Notes: generated from the letters alone by a model not told the origin. DNA of 64,000 nucleotides from Candidatus Accumulibacter sp. 66-26 (GCA_001897745.1 MKUH01000043.1:124001-188000), one strand, 5' to 3'. Counted from the first letter of the stretch, positions 54,104 through 63,890 are shown. A program made the numbers and translations.

Positions 54104-54661
54104 GTGGCTTCGACCGACGCGGCGCCGGGTTCCGCTGCCGACGCCGCCGCTGATATCGTCGTTCTCGGCAAGATCGTCGGGCCTTACGGAGTGCATGGTG
54201 CGGTGAGGGTGCATCCCTTCGCCGACGATCCGCAGGGCTGGGCGCGCCTGTCCCACTGGTGGGTCGGACGCGAAAGCGACGCCCCCGCGCTGTGGCGGCA
54301 GGCGAAGCTGATCCGCTGCAAGCTGCACGGCGAGACGCTGATCGCCGAGCTCGATTGCATCCCGGACCGCAATGCGTCCGAAACGATGCAGGGGATGTTC
54401 GTCGGCGTGCCGCGCGCGGCCTTGCCGAAGCCGGGCAAGGACGAGTATTACTGGGCCGACTTGGTCGGCCTGGATGTCGTGAATAGCAAAGGTCAGTCGC
54501 TCGGGCGCGTGCTCGGGCTGATCGAAACGCCGGCCAACCATGTGTTGCGGGTCGGCGACGGCGAAAGCGCCGAGCGCCTGTTGCCCTTCGTCGAGTCCGT
54601 CGTGCTCGACGTCGATCTGCCGGCGCGCAGAATTCGTGTCGAATGGGAAGCGGATTGGTGA
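54104..54661 (+). CDS. rimM: Ribosome maturation factor RimM
   Basis: 185 residues. RimM binds S19 and helps process the 30S head. The N-terminal domain begins [22 protein letters not shown]; the C-terminal PRC-barrel has [22 protein letters not shown] and [27 protein letters not shown]. The start is a GTG at 54104, 13 bp after rpsP, without a clear ribosome site, so it probably depends on translation of rpsP. The end overlaps trmD. Confidence 0.94.
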   Translation: MASTDAAPGSAADAAADIVVLGKIVGPYGVHGAVRVHPFADDPQGWARLSHWWVGRESDAPALWRQAKLIRCKLHGETLIAELDCIPDRNASETMQGMFVGVPRAALPKPGKDEYYWADLVGLDVVNSKGQSLGRVLGLIETPANHVLRVGDGESAERLLPFVESVVLDVDLPARRIRVEWEADW

Positions 54662-55443
54662 ACCCGGTCGGGCGTTTTGCCGCCGACGTGGTGACGCTGT
54701 TTCCCGAGATGTTTGCCGCCATCGCCCAGTCGGGCGTCACGCGGCGGGCGCTGGAGGAGGGGCGCTGGACTCTGGATTTCCAGAATCCGCGCGATTTCAC
54801 CAGCGACAATCATCGCACGGTCGACGATCGCCCTTACGGGGGCGGACCGGGCATGGTGATGATGCCGGGGCCGCTGGAGGCGGCGATCGGCGCGGCGAAA
54901 GCACGCCAGGCAAAGGCCGGCGTGACGCGCAGCCGCGTGATATACCTCTCGCCGCAGGGCGCGCCGCTGACGCACGAACGCGTGATGCGGCTGGCGCAGG
55001 GCGACGAGGGCGTCGTGCTGCTGTGCGGCCGCTATGAAGGCGTCGATGAGCGTTTGATCGAGCGCTGCGTCGATGAGGAAATTTCGATCGGGGATTTCGT
55101 GCTTTCGGGCGGCGAAATTCCGGCGATGGCCTTGCTGGATGCCGTCGTCAGGCAGTTGCCGGGCGTTCTCAACGACGCCGAATCGGCACAACAGGATTCG
55201 TTTGTCGCGGGCTTGCTGGACTGCCCGCACTATACGCGGCCCGAGGAATACGAAGGCCAGCGGGTGCCGGACGTGCTGTTGTCCGGTCACCACGAGCAGA
55301 TTCGCCGTTGGCGCCTGAAGCAGGCGCTGGGGCGGACGTGGCGGCGGCGACCCGAGCTGTTGGCGGGGCGTTCGTTGTCGAAAGAGGAAACGCAACTCCT
55401 GGGGCAGTTTCAGGAGCAATGCGGTCAGGAAAACAAAGCGTAA
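54658..55443 (+). CDS. trmD: tRNA (guanine-N1)-methyltransferase TrmD
   Basis: 261 residues from GTG 54658, which overlaps the rimM stop (GTGA). It methylates G37 of tRNAs and prevents frameshifting. The trefoil-knot SAM site is visible: [56 protein letters not shown], and the C-terminal [17 protein letters not shown]. An ATG at 54643 would add five residues but has no ribosome site. Confidence 0.95.
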   Translation: MNPVGRFAADVVTLFPEMFAAIAQSGVTRRALEEGRWTLDFQNPRDFTSDNHRTVDDRPYGGGPGMVMMPGPLEAAIGAAKARQAKAGVTRSRVIYLSPQGAPLTHERVMRLAQGDEGVVLLCGRYEGVDERLIERCVDEEISIGDFVLSGGEIPAMALLDAVVRQLPGVLNDAESAQQDSFVAGLLDCPHYTRPEEYEGQRVPDVLLSGHHEQIRRWRLKQALGRTWRRRPELLAGRSLSKEETQLLGQFQEQCGQENKA

Positions 55444-55466
55444 TTTCGCTTAAACGGAGTTTTAAA

Positions 55467-55835
55467 ATGAATCTGATCCAGCAACTCGAGCAAGAAGAAA
55501 TCGCCCGTCTGGGCAAGACCATTCCCGAATTCGCGCCGGGCGACACCGTCGTCGTCCAGGTCAAGGTCAAGGAAGGCACGCGCGAGCGTCTGCAGGCTTA
55601 CGAAGGCGTCGTCATCGCCAAGCGTAACCGCGGTCTGAACTCCAACTTCGTCGTGCGCAAGATTTCGTCCGGCGAAGGCGTCGAGCGTACCTTCCAGACC
55701 TACTCGCCGCTGGTTGCCGCGATCGAGGTGAAGCGCCGCGGCGACGTGCGTCGCGCCAAGCTGTACTACCTCCGCGAGCGTTCGGGCAAGTCCGCGCGCA
55801 TCAAGGAAAAGCTGGTCCGCAAGCAGCAGGCTTAA
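55467..55835 (+). CDS. rplS: 50S ribosomal protein L19
   Basis: 122 residues. [37 protein letters not shown] at the N-terminus and [48 protein letters not shown] are L19 signatures. ATG at 55467 has ACGGAG upstream. Last gene of the operon. Confidence 0.99.
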   Translation: MNLIQQLEQEEIARLGKTIPEFAPGDTVVVQVKVKEGTRERLQAYEGVVIAKRNRGLNSNFVVRKISSGEGVERTFQTYSPLVAAIEVKRRGDVRRAKLYYLRERSGKSARIKEKLVRKQQA

Positions 55836-55862
55836 TCTCCGGCGGCAAGCGCTGAAAAAAAG

Positions 55863-55897
55863 AACGGGGCGGTGTCGCAAGACACCGCCCCGTTTTC
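55863..55897. terminator. Bidirectional terminator between rplS and folE2
   Basis: A 14-bp stem AACGGGGCGGTGTC / GACACCGCCCCGTT with a GCAA tetraloop, TTT after it on the plus strand and a run of A before it (T on the minus strand). It lies between convergent genes. Confidence 0.93.
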
Positions 55898-55930
55898 ATT
55901 GCGGTCCCGTCCAGGCGGCCGGCGCGGCGC

Positions 55931-56737
55931 TCAGCGCTTGACGTTCTCGATCAGCGCGTAGGCCGAATGGTTGTGGATCGACTCGAAGTTCTCGGATTCG
56001 ACGGTGTAGGCGTCGACCCGGGCTTCGGCGTTGAGGCGGGCGGCGACGTCGCGCACCATGTCCTCGACGAACTTGGGGTTGTCGTAGGCGCGCTCGGTGA
56101 CGTACTTCTCGTCCGGGCGCTTGAGCAGGCCGAAGAGTTCGCATGAGGCTTCGCGCTCGACGAGTTCGACGACTTCCTCGATCCACAGGTGCTGGTTGAT
56201 GCGCACCGTGACCGTGACGTGCGAGCGCTGGTTATGCGCGCCGTACTCCGAAATTTTCTTCGAGCAGGGGCAGAGGCTGGTTACTGGCACGACGACCTTG
56301 ATCGTCGATTCGATCTTCCCGTGGTTGATCTCGCCGATCAGCGTCACGTCGTAGTCCATCAGACTCTGCACGCCGGAGATCGGGGCGGACTTGTTGATGA
56401 AGTAGGGGAAGTTCATCTCGATGTGCCCGGTTTCGGCCTCGAGCTTGTGCACCATGTCGCGCAGCATGGCGGGGAAGTTCTCGACCGAAATTTCGCGTTC
56501 GTGGCTGTTCAGAATCTCCACGAAGCGCGACATGTGCGTACCCTTGAAGTTGTGCGGCAGGCCGACGTACATGTTGAACACGGCGATCGTGTGCTGCGCG
56601 CCGCTCGACTTGTCGAGCACCTTCACGGGGTGGCGGATCGATTTGATCCCGACCTTGTTGATGGCGATCTGTCGCGTGTCGGTAAAGCCCTGGACGTCGG
56701 GCATGGCAGTGTGTTGCGGGGTCTGGGGTGCGTTCAT
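55931..56737 (-). CDS. folE2: GTP cyclohydrolase FolE2 (type IB)
   Basis: 268 residues. The zinc-independent alternative to FolE that opens folate synthesis from GTP. The signature [28 protein letters not shown], with its CPC and HNQ residues, is intact in the second half. A CAGGA site lies before the ATG. Separate from dxs by 40 bp on the same strand. Together with the PabB-PabC fusion at 23.5 kb it covers two arms of folate synthesis. Confidence 0.97.
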   Translation of the reverse strand: MNAPQTPQHTAMPDVQGFTDTRQIAINKVGIKSIRHPVKVLDKSSGAQHTIAVFNMYVGLPHNFKGTHMSRFVEILNSHEREISVENFPAMLRDMVHKLEAETGHIEMNFPYFINKSAPISGVQSLMDYDVTLIGEINHGKIESTIKVVVPVTSLCPCSKKISEYGAHNQRSHVTVTVRINQHLWIEEVVELVEREASCELFGLLKRPDEKYVTERAYDNPKFVEDMVRDVAARLNAEARVDAYTVESENFESIHNHSAYALIENVKR

Positions 56738-56777
56738 TGCTGTTCCTGATCGTTATTCTGTTTCGGCGGGCGATGGC

Positions 56778-58670
56778 TTAGGTGCCGAAGGCGCGGTTTT
56801 CGGCCTGCTGTGTCGAAGCGTCGCGGGCGGCGCGGACGATTCCGTCGCGGTCCAGTCCGACTTCGGCCAGCAGCAGCGCCTGGTCGCCGTGGTCGATGAA
56901 GCGGTCGGGCAGTCCGAGGCGAACGAGTCGCGCCGAACTGCCGATTTCCTCGAGAACGCGGGCGACTTCTGAGCCGGCGCCACCGATCACGGCATTTTCT
57001 TCGACGCTGATCAGCAAGGAATGTTCCCGCGCCAGTTCGGCGATCAGCGCGCGGTCGATCGGCTTGACGAAGCGCATGTTGGCCACCGTCGCGTCGAGTT
57101 CGTCGCCTGCGGCGAGCGCCGGCGTCAGCATGCTGCCGAAGGCGAGCAGGGCGACGTCCTTGCCGCGCCGGCGGATTTCGCCCTGGCCGACGGGCAGGGC
57201 GGTCAGCGCGCGGTCGATGGCGGCGCCCGGGCCGCTGCCGCGCGGATAGCGCACGGCGCTCGGGCCGTCGATGCGGTAGGCGGTGGTCAGCATCTTGCGG
57301 CATTCGTCCTCGTCGGCCGGCGCCATCACCACCATGTTCGGGATGCAGGTCAGGAAGGAGATGTCGAAGGTGCCGTGATGCGTCGGCCCGTCGGCGCCGA
57401 CCAGACCGCCGCGGTCGAGCGCGAAGACGACCGGCAGGTTCTGCAGGGCGACGTCGTGCACCAGCTGGTCGTAGCCGCGCTGCAGGAAGGTCGAGTAGAT
57501 GGCCAGCACCGGGCGCAGGCCTTCGCAGGCGAGTCCGGCGGCGAAGGTCACGGCGTGCTGCTCGGCGATGCCGACGTCGTAGTAGCGCTCGGGGTAAAGC
57601 TCGGCGAAGCGCACCAGGCCGGAGCCTTCGCGCATCGCCGGCGTGATGCCGACCAGCTTCGGATCGGCGGCGGCCATGTCGCACAGCCAGTCGCCGAAAA
57701 TTTGCGTGTAGCTCGGCTTGCTGCTGCCGCTCTTGCCGTCCTTGGCGCCTTCGATGCCGATTTCCGGCTGGAACTTGGAGACGCCGTGATACAGGATGGG
57801 GTCGGCTTCGGCGAGCTTGTAGCCCTGGCCCTTCTTGGTGATCACATGCAGGAACTGCGGGCCCTTGAGCTTCTTGATGTTCTGCAGCGTCGGCACCAGC
57901 GAGTCGAGGTCGTGTCCGTCGATCGGGCCGATGTAGTTGAAGCCGAGCTCTTCGAACAGGGTGCCCGGCGTCAGCATGCCCTTGACGTGCTCTTCGGCGC
58001 GCTTGGCGAACTCGAGCAGCGAGGGGGCGACGCCGAGGACCTTCTCGCCGGCCTTGCGCGCCGCGTTGAAGGTGCTGCCGGAAAACAGGCGGGCGAGGTA
58101 CTTGTTCAGCGCGCCGACCGGCTGCGAGATCGACATGTCGTTGTCGTTGAGGATGACGAGCATGTCGGCGTCGGCGACGCCGGCGTTGTTCAGCGCTTCG
58201 AACGCTTGTCCGGCCGACATCGCGCCGTCGCCGATGATGGCCACCGTCTTGCGCGCTTCGCCCTTGATCTTGGCGGCGAGCGCCATGCCGAGCGCGGCCG
58301 AGATCGAGGTTGACGAGTGGCCGACGCCGAAGGTGTCGTACCCGCTTTCGCTACGCTTGGGGAAGCCGGAAATGCCGCCGTGCATGCGCAGCCGGTCCAT
58401 GCCCGTGCGTCGCCCGGTGAGCACCTTGTGCGCGTAGGTCTGGTGGCCGACGTCCCACACCAGGCGGTCGCCCGGCGTGTCGAATACGTAGTGCAGGGCG
58501 ACGGTCAGCTCGACCGTGCCGAGGTTGGACGAGAGATGTCCGCCCGTTTTGGCGACCGATTCGACGAGAAAGCTGCGCAATTCCTCGGCCAGCTGCGGCA
58601 GCTGGCGGCGTTCGAGCTGGCGCAGGTCGGCCGGATCGGTGATGGTGTCGAGCAGGGGGAAGGCGGTCAT
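56778..58670 (-). CDS. dxs: 1-deoxy-D-xylulose-5-phosphate synthase
   Basis: 630-residue ThDP enzyme joining pyruvate and glyceraldehyde-3-phosphate, first step of the MEP isoprenoid pathway. The ThDP motif [18 protein letters not shown]...NDN is at about residues 150-180, [14 protein letters not shown] before it, and [22 protein letters not shown] in the second half. It lies downstream of ispA on the same strand, the usual order xseB-ispA-dxs. Confidence 0.98.
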   Translation of the reverse strand: MTAFPLLDTITDPADLRQLERRQLPQLAEELRSFLVESVAKTGGHLSSNLGTVELTVALHYVFDTPGDRLVWDVGHQTYAHKVLTGRRTGMDRLRMHGGISGFPKRSESGYDTFGVGHSSTSISAALGMALAAKIKGEARKTVAIIGDGAMSAGQAFEALNNAGVADADMLVILNDNDMSISQPVGALNKYLARLFSGSTFNAARKAGEKVLGVAPSLLEFAKRAEEHVKGMLTPGTLFEELGFNYIGPIDGHDLDSLVPTLQNIKKLKGPQFLHVITKKGQGYKLAEADPILYHGVSKFQPEIGIEGAKDGKSGSSKPSYTQIFGDWLCDMAAADPKLVGITPAMREGSGLVRFAELYPERYYDVGIAEQHAVTFAAGLACEGLRPVLAIYSTFLQRGYDQLVHDVALQNLPVVFALDRGGLVGADGPTHHGTFDISFLTCIPNMVVMAPADEDECRKMLTTAYRIDGPSAVRYPRGSGPGAAIDRALTALPVGQGEIRRRGKDVALLAFGSMLTPALAAGDELDATVANMRFVKPIDRALIAELAREHSLLISVEENAVIGGAGSEVARVLEEIGSSARLVRLGLPDRFIDHGDQALLLAEVGLDRDGIVRAARDASTQQAENRAFGT

Positions 58671-58703
58671 GGGTGTGCTGGGTCGGGCGGAGCCGAGCCG
58701 TGC

Positions 58704-59627
58704 CTAGAACTTGCGGTGAGTGATGAAATCGGTCAGCTCGATCAGACGCTGGCCGCGCGCGCCGAAGACGGCGAGTGCGGCGAGCGCCTGCGCGCGCAAA
58801 TCGGCGGCGAATTCGCGGGCGCGTTCGAGGCCGAGCAGGCTGACGTAGGTCGGCTTGTCGGATGCCGCGTCCTTGCCGGCGGTCTTGCCGAGCGTCGCCG
58901 TGCTGGCGGTGCAGTCGAGAATGTCGTCGACCACCTGGAAGAGCAGTCCGACGCGCTTGGCGAAGCGGTCGAGCGCGTCGCGCTGCGCGGCGTCGAGCGG
59001 GGCGCCGCTCAGCGCGCCGAGGAGCACCGCGGCGCGGATCAATGCGCCGGTCTTGAGCGCGTGCATCAACTCGAGTTCCGGCTGCGTCAGCGCCTGGCCG
59101 ACCGAGCCGAGGTCGATCGCCTGGCCGCCGGCCATGCCGCAGGAGCCGCTGGCGTGGGCGAGCAGGCGCACCAGTTCGAGCTGTTGCGCGGCATCGCCGC
59201 CGGTATCGCCGCCGGTATCGCAGGCGAGCAGGTCGAAGGCCAGCGACTGCAGGCTGTCGCCGACCAGCAGGGCGGTCGGCTCGTCGTATTCGACGTGGCA
59301 GGTCGGCCGGCCGCGGCGCAGCGTGTCGTCGTCCATGCACGGCAGATCGTCGTGCACCAGCGAATAGACGTGGATCATTTCGACGGCGCTGGCGACGGTT
59401 TGCAGGCGTTCCGGCGTCGCGCCGCTCAGTTCGCCGGCGGCGAAGGCGAGCAGCGGGCGTACGCGCTTGCCGCCGCCCAGCGTGACGTAGCGCATGGCCT
59501 GATGCAGGCGGGCGGGGATCGCCTCGGCCGGCGGCAAGGCGGCCGACAGCGCGGCCTCAACCTGCGTCTGCACGGCGCGCATCCAGTCGGGGAAGGGCGC
59601 TGCCGCGCCCGCTTCGCCGCCGTTCAA
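58704..59627 (-). CDS. ispA: Farnesyl diphosphate synthase (polyprenyl synthase) IspA
   Basis: 307 residues. It condenses IPP with DMAPP and GPP. The first Asp-rich motif is DDLPCMDDD, the second DDILD, and GGGKRVRPLL carries conserved substrate-binding residues. The start is TTG 59627, overlapping the xseB stop as TTGA, with GGAG 7 bp upstream; the first in-frame ATG (about residue 15) has no site. A short insert DTGGDTGG near residue 140 comes from a tandem 12-bp repeat. Isoprenoid partner of dxs. Confidence 0.94.
   Translation of the reverse strand: MNGGEAGAAAPFPDWMRAVQTQVEAALSAALPPAEAIPARLHQAMRYVTLGGGKRVRPLLAFAAGELSGATPERLQTVASAVEMIHVYSLVHDDLPCMDDDTLRRGRPTCHVEYDEPTALLVGDSLQSLAFDLLACDTGGDTGGDAAQQLELVRLLAHASGSCGMAGGQAIDLGSVGQALTQPELELMHALKTGALIRAAVLLGALSGAPLDAAQRDALDRFAKRVGLLFQVVDDILDCTASTATLGKTAGKDAASDKPTYVSLLGLERAREFAADLRAQALAALAVFGARGQRLIELTDFITHRKF
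59193..59216. repeat. Tandem 12-bp duplication inside ispA
   Basis: ATCGCCGCCGGT occurs twice in a row (plus-strand reading), encoding a repeated Asp-Thr-Gly-Gly in IspA. In frame, so the protein is extended by four residues. Confidence 0.85.
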
Positions 59628-59908
59628 GGTGCGTCTCCGTTGCCGGCGGCAAAGTCGCGCAGGCTGCCGTTTTCGAGAATCTGGACCTGGTGTTCGGCGT
59701 CGCCGAGCTGTTGTTGGCAGTGCTTGAGCAGCTCGGTGCCGCGGCGATAGGCAGCGAGCGATTCTTCCAGCGGAAGGCGGCCGCCTTCCATGTTTTGGAC
59801 GATCTGTTCGAGTTCGGCGAGGGCCGCCTCGAACTTCAGTTCGCCGGCCGCGCCGGCGCGATGCGCGGCGCCTTCGGGTGCGGGGTTTGCAGTATTGGAT
59901 CGTGCCAT
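59624..59908 (-). CDS. xseB: Exodeoxyribonuclease VII small subunit
   Basis: 94 residues. The core FEAALAELEQIVQNMEGGRLPLEESLAAYRRGTELLKHCQQQLGDAEHQVQIL is the XseB helical hairpin that binds XseA. Overlaps the ispA start. First gene of xseB-ispA-dxs. Confidence 0.96.
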   Translation of the reverse strand: MARSNTANPAPEGAAHRAGAAGELKFEAALAELEQIVQNMEGGRLPLEESLAAYRRGTELLKHCQQQLGDAEHQVQILENGSLRDFAAGNGDAP

Positions 59909-59945
59909 GATGAGAGGCCGGGAAAACGGCCAAAGGAAACGGCCG

Positions 59946-59975
59946 AAAATAGCGTAAGAAGGGGCTTCTGGTCAA
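59946..59975 (-). promoter_or_regulatory. Predicted promoter of xseB-ispA-dxs
   Basis: On the minus strand TTGACC (59970-59975), an 18-bp spacer and TATTTT (59946-59951). Confidence 0.45.
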
Positions 59976-59988
59976 ATGGAAAGGCGGC

Positions 59989-59994
59989 TAGAAT
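59989..59994 (+). promoter_or_regulatory. Possible -10 of the Rieske oxygenase gene
   Basis: TAGAAT 50 bp before the ATG at 60045. No good -35 is visible; the region overlaps the divergent xseB promoter. Confidence 0.35.
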
Positions 59995-60044
59995 GCCCGT
60001 CTTCTCAATTTTCTGCCCCCTTTTTGCCTGCCCGGAGGAGTGGA

Positions 60045-61145
60045 ATGTCCGACATCGCATCCACAGCCAAACTCGAGCCCGCGGTTTCACAGCTGCCGGT
60101 GAACTGGTATTTCGACGAAAAGATCTTCGAGTTGGAGAAGAAGCTTCTCTTCGATGCCGGTCCGGGTTATGTCGGGCACGAACTGATGGTTCCCGAGCTC
60201 GGCGACTACCGCTCGCTCGAGTGGCTCGACCACAGCAAGATGCTGATCCGCAACGAGGATGCGGTGTGGCAGATGTCGAACATCTGCCGCCACCGGCAGG
60301 CGATCATGCTGCAGGGCTCGGGCAAGGCGAACCACATCGTCTGCCCGATCCATCGCTGGACTTACGACACGGGCGGCGAACTGATCGGCGCGCCGCACTT
60401 TCCGCAGAATCCCTGCCTGCACCTCGGCAAGCGCAAGATGGAGAGCTGGAACGGCCTGCTGTTCGGCGGTCCGCGCTCGGCGCAGGCCGATCTGGCCGGC
60501 ATGAAGGTGGCGCACAAGCTCGACTTTTCGGGCTACAAGCTCGACAAGGTCGAAATCCACGAGTGCAATTACAACTGGAAGACCTTCATCGAGGTCTATC
60601 TCGAGGATTATCACGTTGTCCCGTATCACCCCGGGCTCGGCAACTTCGTCACCTGCGACGATCTTTCCTGGCAGTTCGGCGAGTGGTACTCGGTGCAGCA
60701 GGTCGGCGTCACCTCGCTGCTCAAGTCCGGCTCCAAGCCCTACGAGCGCTGGCAGAAGGCCGTGCGCGACTACTACGGCGAGGACAAGCCGGCGCAGGGC
60801 GCGATCTGGCTGACCTACTACCCGAACATCATGGTCGAGTGGTATCCGCACGTGCTCGTCGTCTCGACGCTGATCCCGACCGACGTGAACAAGACGACCA
60901 ACGTCGTCGAGTTTTACTACCCTGAGGACATCGCTCTCTTCGAACGCGAGTTCGTCGAGGCCGAGCAGGCAGCCTACATGGAAACGGCGATCGAGGACGA
61001 CGACATCGGCGAGCGCATGGACCGCGGCCGCCTGGCGCTGCTGAAGGATGGGCGCAACGAGGTCGGTCCCTACCAGTCGCCGATGGAAGACGGCATGCAG
61101 CACTTCCACGAGTTCTACCGCCGCATCCTCGAGCCGCATCTCTGA
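60045..61145 (+). CDS. Rieske non-heme iron oxygenase, alpha subunit
   Basis: 366 residues. An N-terminal Rieske [2Fe-2S] domain has CRHRQAIMLQ (C-x-H at about 81-83) and CPIHRWTY (C-x2-H at about 100-103). The catalytic domain has the mononuclear-iron region FIEVYLEDYHVVPYHPGL with the bridging Asp and two His (about 188-195). Such proteins hydroxylate or demethylate aromatic or quaternary-amine substrates using a separate reductase; none is encoded nearby. The ATG has a GGAGGAG site. The substrate cannot be told. Confidence 0.92.
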   Translation: MSDIASTAKLEPAVSQLPVNWYFDEKIFELEKKLLFDAGPGYVGHELMVPELGDYRSLEWLDHSKMLIRNEDAVWQMSNICRHRQAIMLQGSGKANHIVCPIHRWTYDTGGELIGAPHFPQNPCLHLGKRKMESWNGLLFGGPRSAQADLAGMKVAHKLDFSGYKLDKVEIHECNYNWKTFIEVYLEDYHVVPYHPGLGNFVTCDDLSWQFGEWYSVQQVGVTSLLKSGSKPYERWQKAVRDYYGEDKPAQGAIWLTYYPNIMVEWYPHVLVVSTLIPTDVNKTTNVVEFYYPEDIALFEREFVEAEQAAYMETAIEDDDIGERMDRGRLALLKDGRNEVGPYQSPMEDGMQHFHEFYRRILEPHL

Positions 61146-61223
61146 TCCGGGAGTCGGGGCGGTAAGGCGGGTGTCGTTCCGGCGCCCGCGCCTTCCGCTC
61201 CCCGGCTGCCAGCCTTCCGCCCC

Positions 61224-62078
61224 ATGCAATCCCTCTGGATGATCGTCGCCAGCTTCTGCTTCGCCTGCATGGGCGTTTGCGTGAAGCTGGCCGCCGACGA
61301 CTTTTCGGCGCCCGAGATCGTCTTCTACCGCAGCGCCATCTCGCTGTGCTTCATGTTCGCGCTGATGCGCCTGCGCGGCGTGCCGATCGCGACGCCGCAC
61401 TGGCGCTTCCAGTTGCAGCGCGCGGCCAGCGGTTTTTTCTCGCTGTTGCTCTATTTCTACGCGATCGCCATGCTGCCGCTGGCCACCGCCGTGACCCTGA
61501 GCTACACCTCGCCGCTCTTCCTCGCGCTCTATCTCGTCTGGTTCGGCCGGCAGCGCCTGCGCGGCGGCATGCTCGGCGCGCTCCTGCTCGGTTTCGTCGG
61601 CGTCGTCCTGCTGCTGCGCCCGACGCTGCACGCCGACCAGCTGCTCGGCGGACTGCTCGGACTCGGTGCCGGCATCCTCGCCGGCCTGGCCTATTACAAC
61701 GTGCGCGAACTCGGCGCGCGCGGCGAAACCGAGTCGCGCACGGTGTTCTATTTCTCGCTGCTGTCCACCGTGCTCAGCGTGCCCTGGATGGCCGTCCAGG
61801 GCTTCCATGCCGTCGATCTGCGTTCCGGATTGCTGCTGCTCGGAGTCGGCGCTTTCGCCACGCTCGCCCAACTGGCAATGACGCGCGCCTACCGCCGGGG
61901 AAAGACGCTCGTCGCCGCCAGCCTGGCCTACTCCACGGTCGTCTTCGCCAGCCTGTTCGGCATGCTGTTCTGGGCGGAAAAGCTGTCGCCCGAGGCCTGG
62001 CTGGCGATCGCCCTGATCGTCGCCAGCGGTATGGCGGCCAGCCGCTTCTCGCGCGCCAATCCGGCCGAGCAGGATTAG
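61224..62078 (+). CDS. EamA/DMT-family transporter
   Basis: 284 residues, ten predicted membrane helices in two EamA repeats (about 1-130 and 140-275). Motifs typical of the drug/metabolite transporter superfamily: PEIVFYRSAISLCFMFALMRLRG, ATAVTLSYTSPLFLALYLVWF, and AAYSTVVFASLFGMLFWAEKLSPEAWLA-like end (here SLAYSTVVFASLFGMLFW). Substrate unknown. It follows the Rieske gene by 78 bp and may be in the same transcript. Confidence 0.92.
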   Translation: MQSLWMIVASFCFACMGVCVKLAADDFSAPEIVFYRSAISLCFMFALMRLRGVPIATPHWRFQLQRAASGFFSLLLYFYAIAMLPLATAVTLSYTSPLFLALYLVWFGRQRLRGGMLGALLLGFVGVVLLLRPTLHADQLLGGLLGLGAGILAGLAYYNVRELGARGETESRTVFYFSLLSTVLSVPWMAVQGFHAVDLRSGLLLLGVGAFATLAQLAMTRAYRRGKTLVAASLAYSTVVFASLFGMLFWAEKLSPEAWLAIALIVASGMAASRFSRANPAEQD

Positions 62079-62125
62079 CCCCCCAGTAATGCTAAACTGA
62101 AAAAAAACCAACAACCGGAGCCATC

Positions 62126-62485
62126 ATGATCGTTACCGACCACCAGCCGAACCGTGTGGACGTCACCGTTTTCGGCGAGTTCACGCTGGCCGACTACAAG
62201 GAATTCGAAGAGCTCATCAATTACAAGATCAAGTTCGAGGGGCCGGTCGACCTCTACTTCGATCTGCGCCAGATGGCCGATTTCACGCTCGACGTGGCGT
62301 GGGAGGAACTGGTCTTCTCGCGTTCGCACGCCAACGACTTCAAGCGCATCGCCGTCGTCACCGACAGCCAGTGGGTGACCTGGAGCGCCTGGCTGTCGCA
62401 GATTTTCGTGCGTGCCGACATGCGCATCTTCGACGACGAGCTCGAAGCGCGCGCCTGGCTGAGCGAAGCGGACGAACCCGCGTGA
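62126..62485 (+). CDS. SpoIIAA-like (STAS-related) protein
   Basis: 119 residues. It matches the SpoIIAA-like family (mixed alpha/beta, no signal or membrane segment): NRVDVTVFGEFTLADYKEFEELINYKI, then VDLYFDLRQMADFTLDVAWEELVFSR, and KRIAVVTDSQWVTWSAWLSQIF. Several such proteins bind lipids or act as small regulatory modules; the role here is unknown. It overlaps the sulfurtransferase start by 4 bp (GTGA), which suggests co-translation. Confidence 0.85.
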   Translation: MIVTDHQPNRVDVTVFGEFTLADYKEFEELINYKIKFEGPVDLYFDLRQMADFTLDVAWEELVFSRSHANDFKRIAVVTDSQWVTWSAWLSQIFVRADMRIFDDELEARAWLSEADEPA

Positions 62486-63321
62486 GTTTCACGACGCTGG
62501 TCGACGGCGCGACGCTCGCCGCGCATCTCGACGATGCCGGCTGGCGCGTCTTCGACTGCCGCCACCAGCTCGCCGATCCGGCGGCCGGCGAGGCGGCCTA
62601 CGCTGCCGGCCACCTGCCGGGCGCGAGCTTCCTGCACCTCGACCGCGATCTTTCCGGGCCGATGACCGGCAGCAACGGCCGGCATCCGCTGCCCGATCCG
62701 CAGCGCCTCGCCGCCCGGCTGGCGGCGGCCGGCGTCTCGAACTCGACGCAGGTCGTCGCCTACGACGACGCCGGCGGCATGATCGCCGGCCGCCTGTGGT
62801 GGCTGCTGCGCTGGCTCGGGCACGAGCGGGTGGCCCTGCTCGACGGCGGCATCCAGGGCTGGCAGGCCGCGGGGCGGCCGCTCTCCCGCGCGGTGCCGCA
62901 GCCGGCGCCCGCCGTGTTCGCGGCGGCGCCGCGCGACTGGGTGGTGGATGCCGACACCCTGCTCGCCAACCTCGACGGCGGCGAACTGTGTGTCGTCGAC
63001 GCGCGCAGCCCGGACCGCTTCCGCGGCGAGAACGAAACGCTGGACCGGGTCGGCGGCCACATTCCGGGCGCGCGCAACCGCTTCTTTCGCGACAACCTCG
63101 ACGCCGACGGCTGCTTCCGGCCGGCCGCTGAACTGCGCCGCGAGTTTTCCGCCCTGCTCGCCGGCGTCGCTCCGGCGCAGGTCGTGATGCAGTGCGGCTC
63201 GGGCGTCAGCGCCTGCCACAACCTGCTGGCCATGGAAATCGCCGGGCTGCCCGGCGCCAGGCTCTACGCCGGCTCGTGGAGCGAATGGTGCAGCGATCCG
63301 GCGCGGCCGGTCGTCGCGTAG
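62482..63321 (+). CDS. sseA: 3-mercaptopyruvate sulfurtransferase-type rhodanese
   Basis: 279 residues with two rhodanese domains; the C-terminal one is catalytic with Cys at about 238 in QCGSGVSACHN. CGSGV(S/T)A is the loop of 3-mercaptopyruvate sulfurtransferases, while thiosulfate rhodaneses have CRKGVT. It moves sulfur from mercaptopyruvate to cyanide or thiols. The GTG start at 62482 overlaps the previous stop and begins VSFTTLVDGATLAAHLDD. Confidence 0.93.
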   Translation: MSFTTLVDGATLAAHLDDAGWRVFDCRHQLADPAAGEAAYAAGHLPGASFLHLDRDLSGPMTGSNGRHPLPDPQRLAARLAAAGVSNSTQVVAYDDAGGMIAGRLWWLLRWLGHERVALLDGGIQGWQAAGRPLSRAVPQPAPAVFAAAPRDWVVDADTLLANLDGGELCVVDARSPDRFRGENETLDRVGGHIPGARNRFFRDNLDADGCFRPAAELRREFSALLAGVAPAQVVMQCGSGVSACHNLLAMEIAGLPGARLYAGSWSEWCSDPARPVVA

Positions 63322-63443
63322 TTTTTTCCTCCGGCGGTCAACCCGCGATGGGATGACGCGTTCATCGGAATGACCCGCGAATATCTCGTGGTCGAAAGGG
63401 GCCGCTCGAACGGTCCTGTCATTTCCAACAGAGAGGAACAAAA

Positions 63444-63659
63444 ATGAAGCTGATTACCCTACTGATCGCCGCCGTGTTCGCCACCGGTTCCGCTTTCGCC
63501 GCCGACGCGCAGGCACCCGCCGCTGCCCCGACGGCCCCTGCCGCGACCGCGGCTCCGGCCGCCGAGCCGGCGGCCAAGCCGGTCAAGGCCAAGAAGGCGA
63601 AGAAGCACAAGAAGGCGAAGAAAGCCGAAGCCGCTCCGGCGACCGAAGCCGGCAAGTAA
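63444..63659 (+). CDS. Small Ala/Lys-rich exported protein
   Basis: 71 residues, function not recognised. A clear signal peptide (MKLITLLIAAVFATGSAFA, cleavage about 20) leaves about 50 residues: an Ala/Pro/Thr segment then a strongly basic one (KPVKAKKAKKHKKAKKAEA). Composition resembles small periplasmic basic proteins such as acid-shock or DNA-binding peptides, but there is no real similarity to name. AGAGAGGAAC lies before the ATG, and a strong terminator follows, so it is a well-expressed single gene. Confidence 0.85.
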   Translation: MKLITLLIAAVFATGSAFAADAQAPAAAPTAPAATAAPAAEPAAKPVKAKKAKKHKKAKKAEAAPATEAGK

Positions 63660-63684
63660 TTCCTGCCGCTGCGTCGGGCAAGGA

Positions 63685-63712
63685 AAAACAGGGCTTCGGC
63701 CCTGTTTTTTTT
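63685..63712 (+). terminator. Rho-independent terminator of the small basic protein gene
   Basis: AACAGGGC and GCCCTGTT with a TTCG tetraloop, followed by a run of T. The following 175 bases to the next ATG hold a direct repeat of GCCGGCGCGCC (63713-63723 and 63728-63738) and no gene that I see. Confidence 0.95.
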
Positions 63713-63890
63713 GCCGGCGCGCCGTCTGCCGGCGCGCCGCAGCGGGCCGGCGGCGCTTCCGGAACTCCGCCTGCGGGCGGGGTCCAACACATATCCGCCG
63801 CCGCCGCTCCCGCGTTGCCCAGCCCTTCGCTCCGGTTTGCGGGGAAGCGCGTCGTGCCGGGCGGAAAAAGGAGCGTCATCATGTCGATTC

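Noticed and set aside
63713..63738. Direct repeat of GCCGGCGCGCC as a mobile-element or attachment site
   Set aside because: Too short and GC-simple; no integrase or second border nearby.
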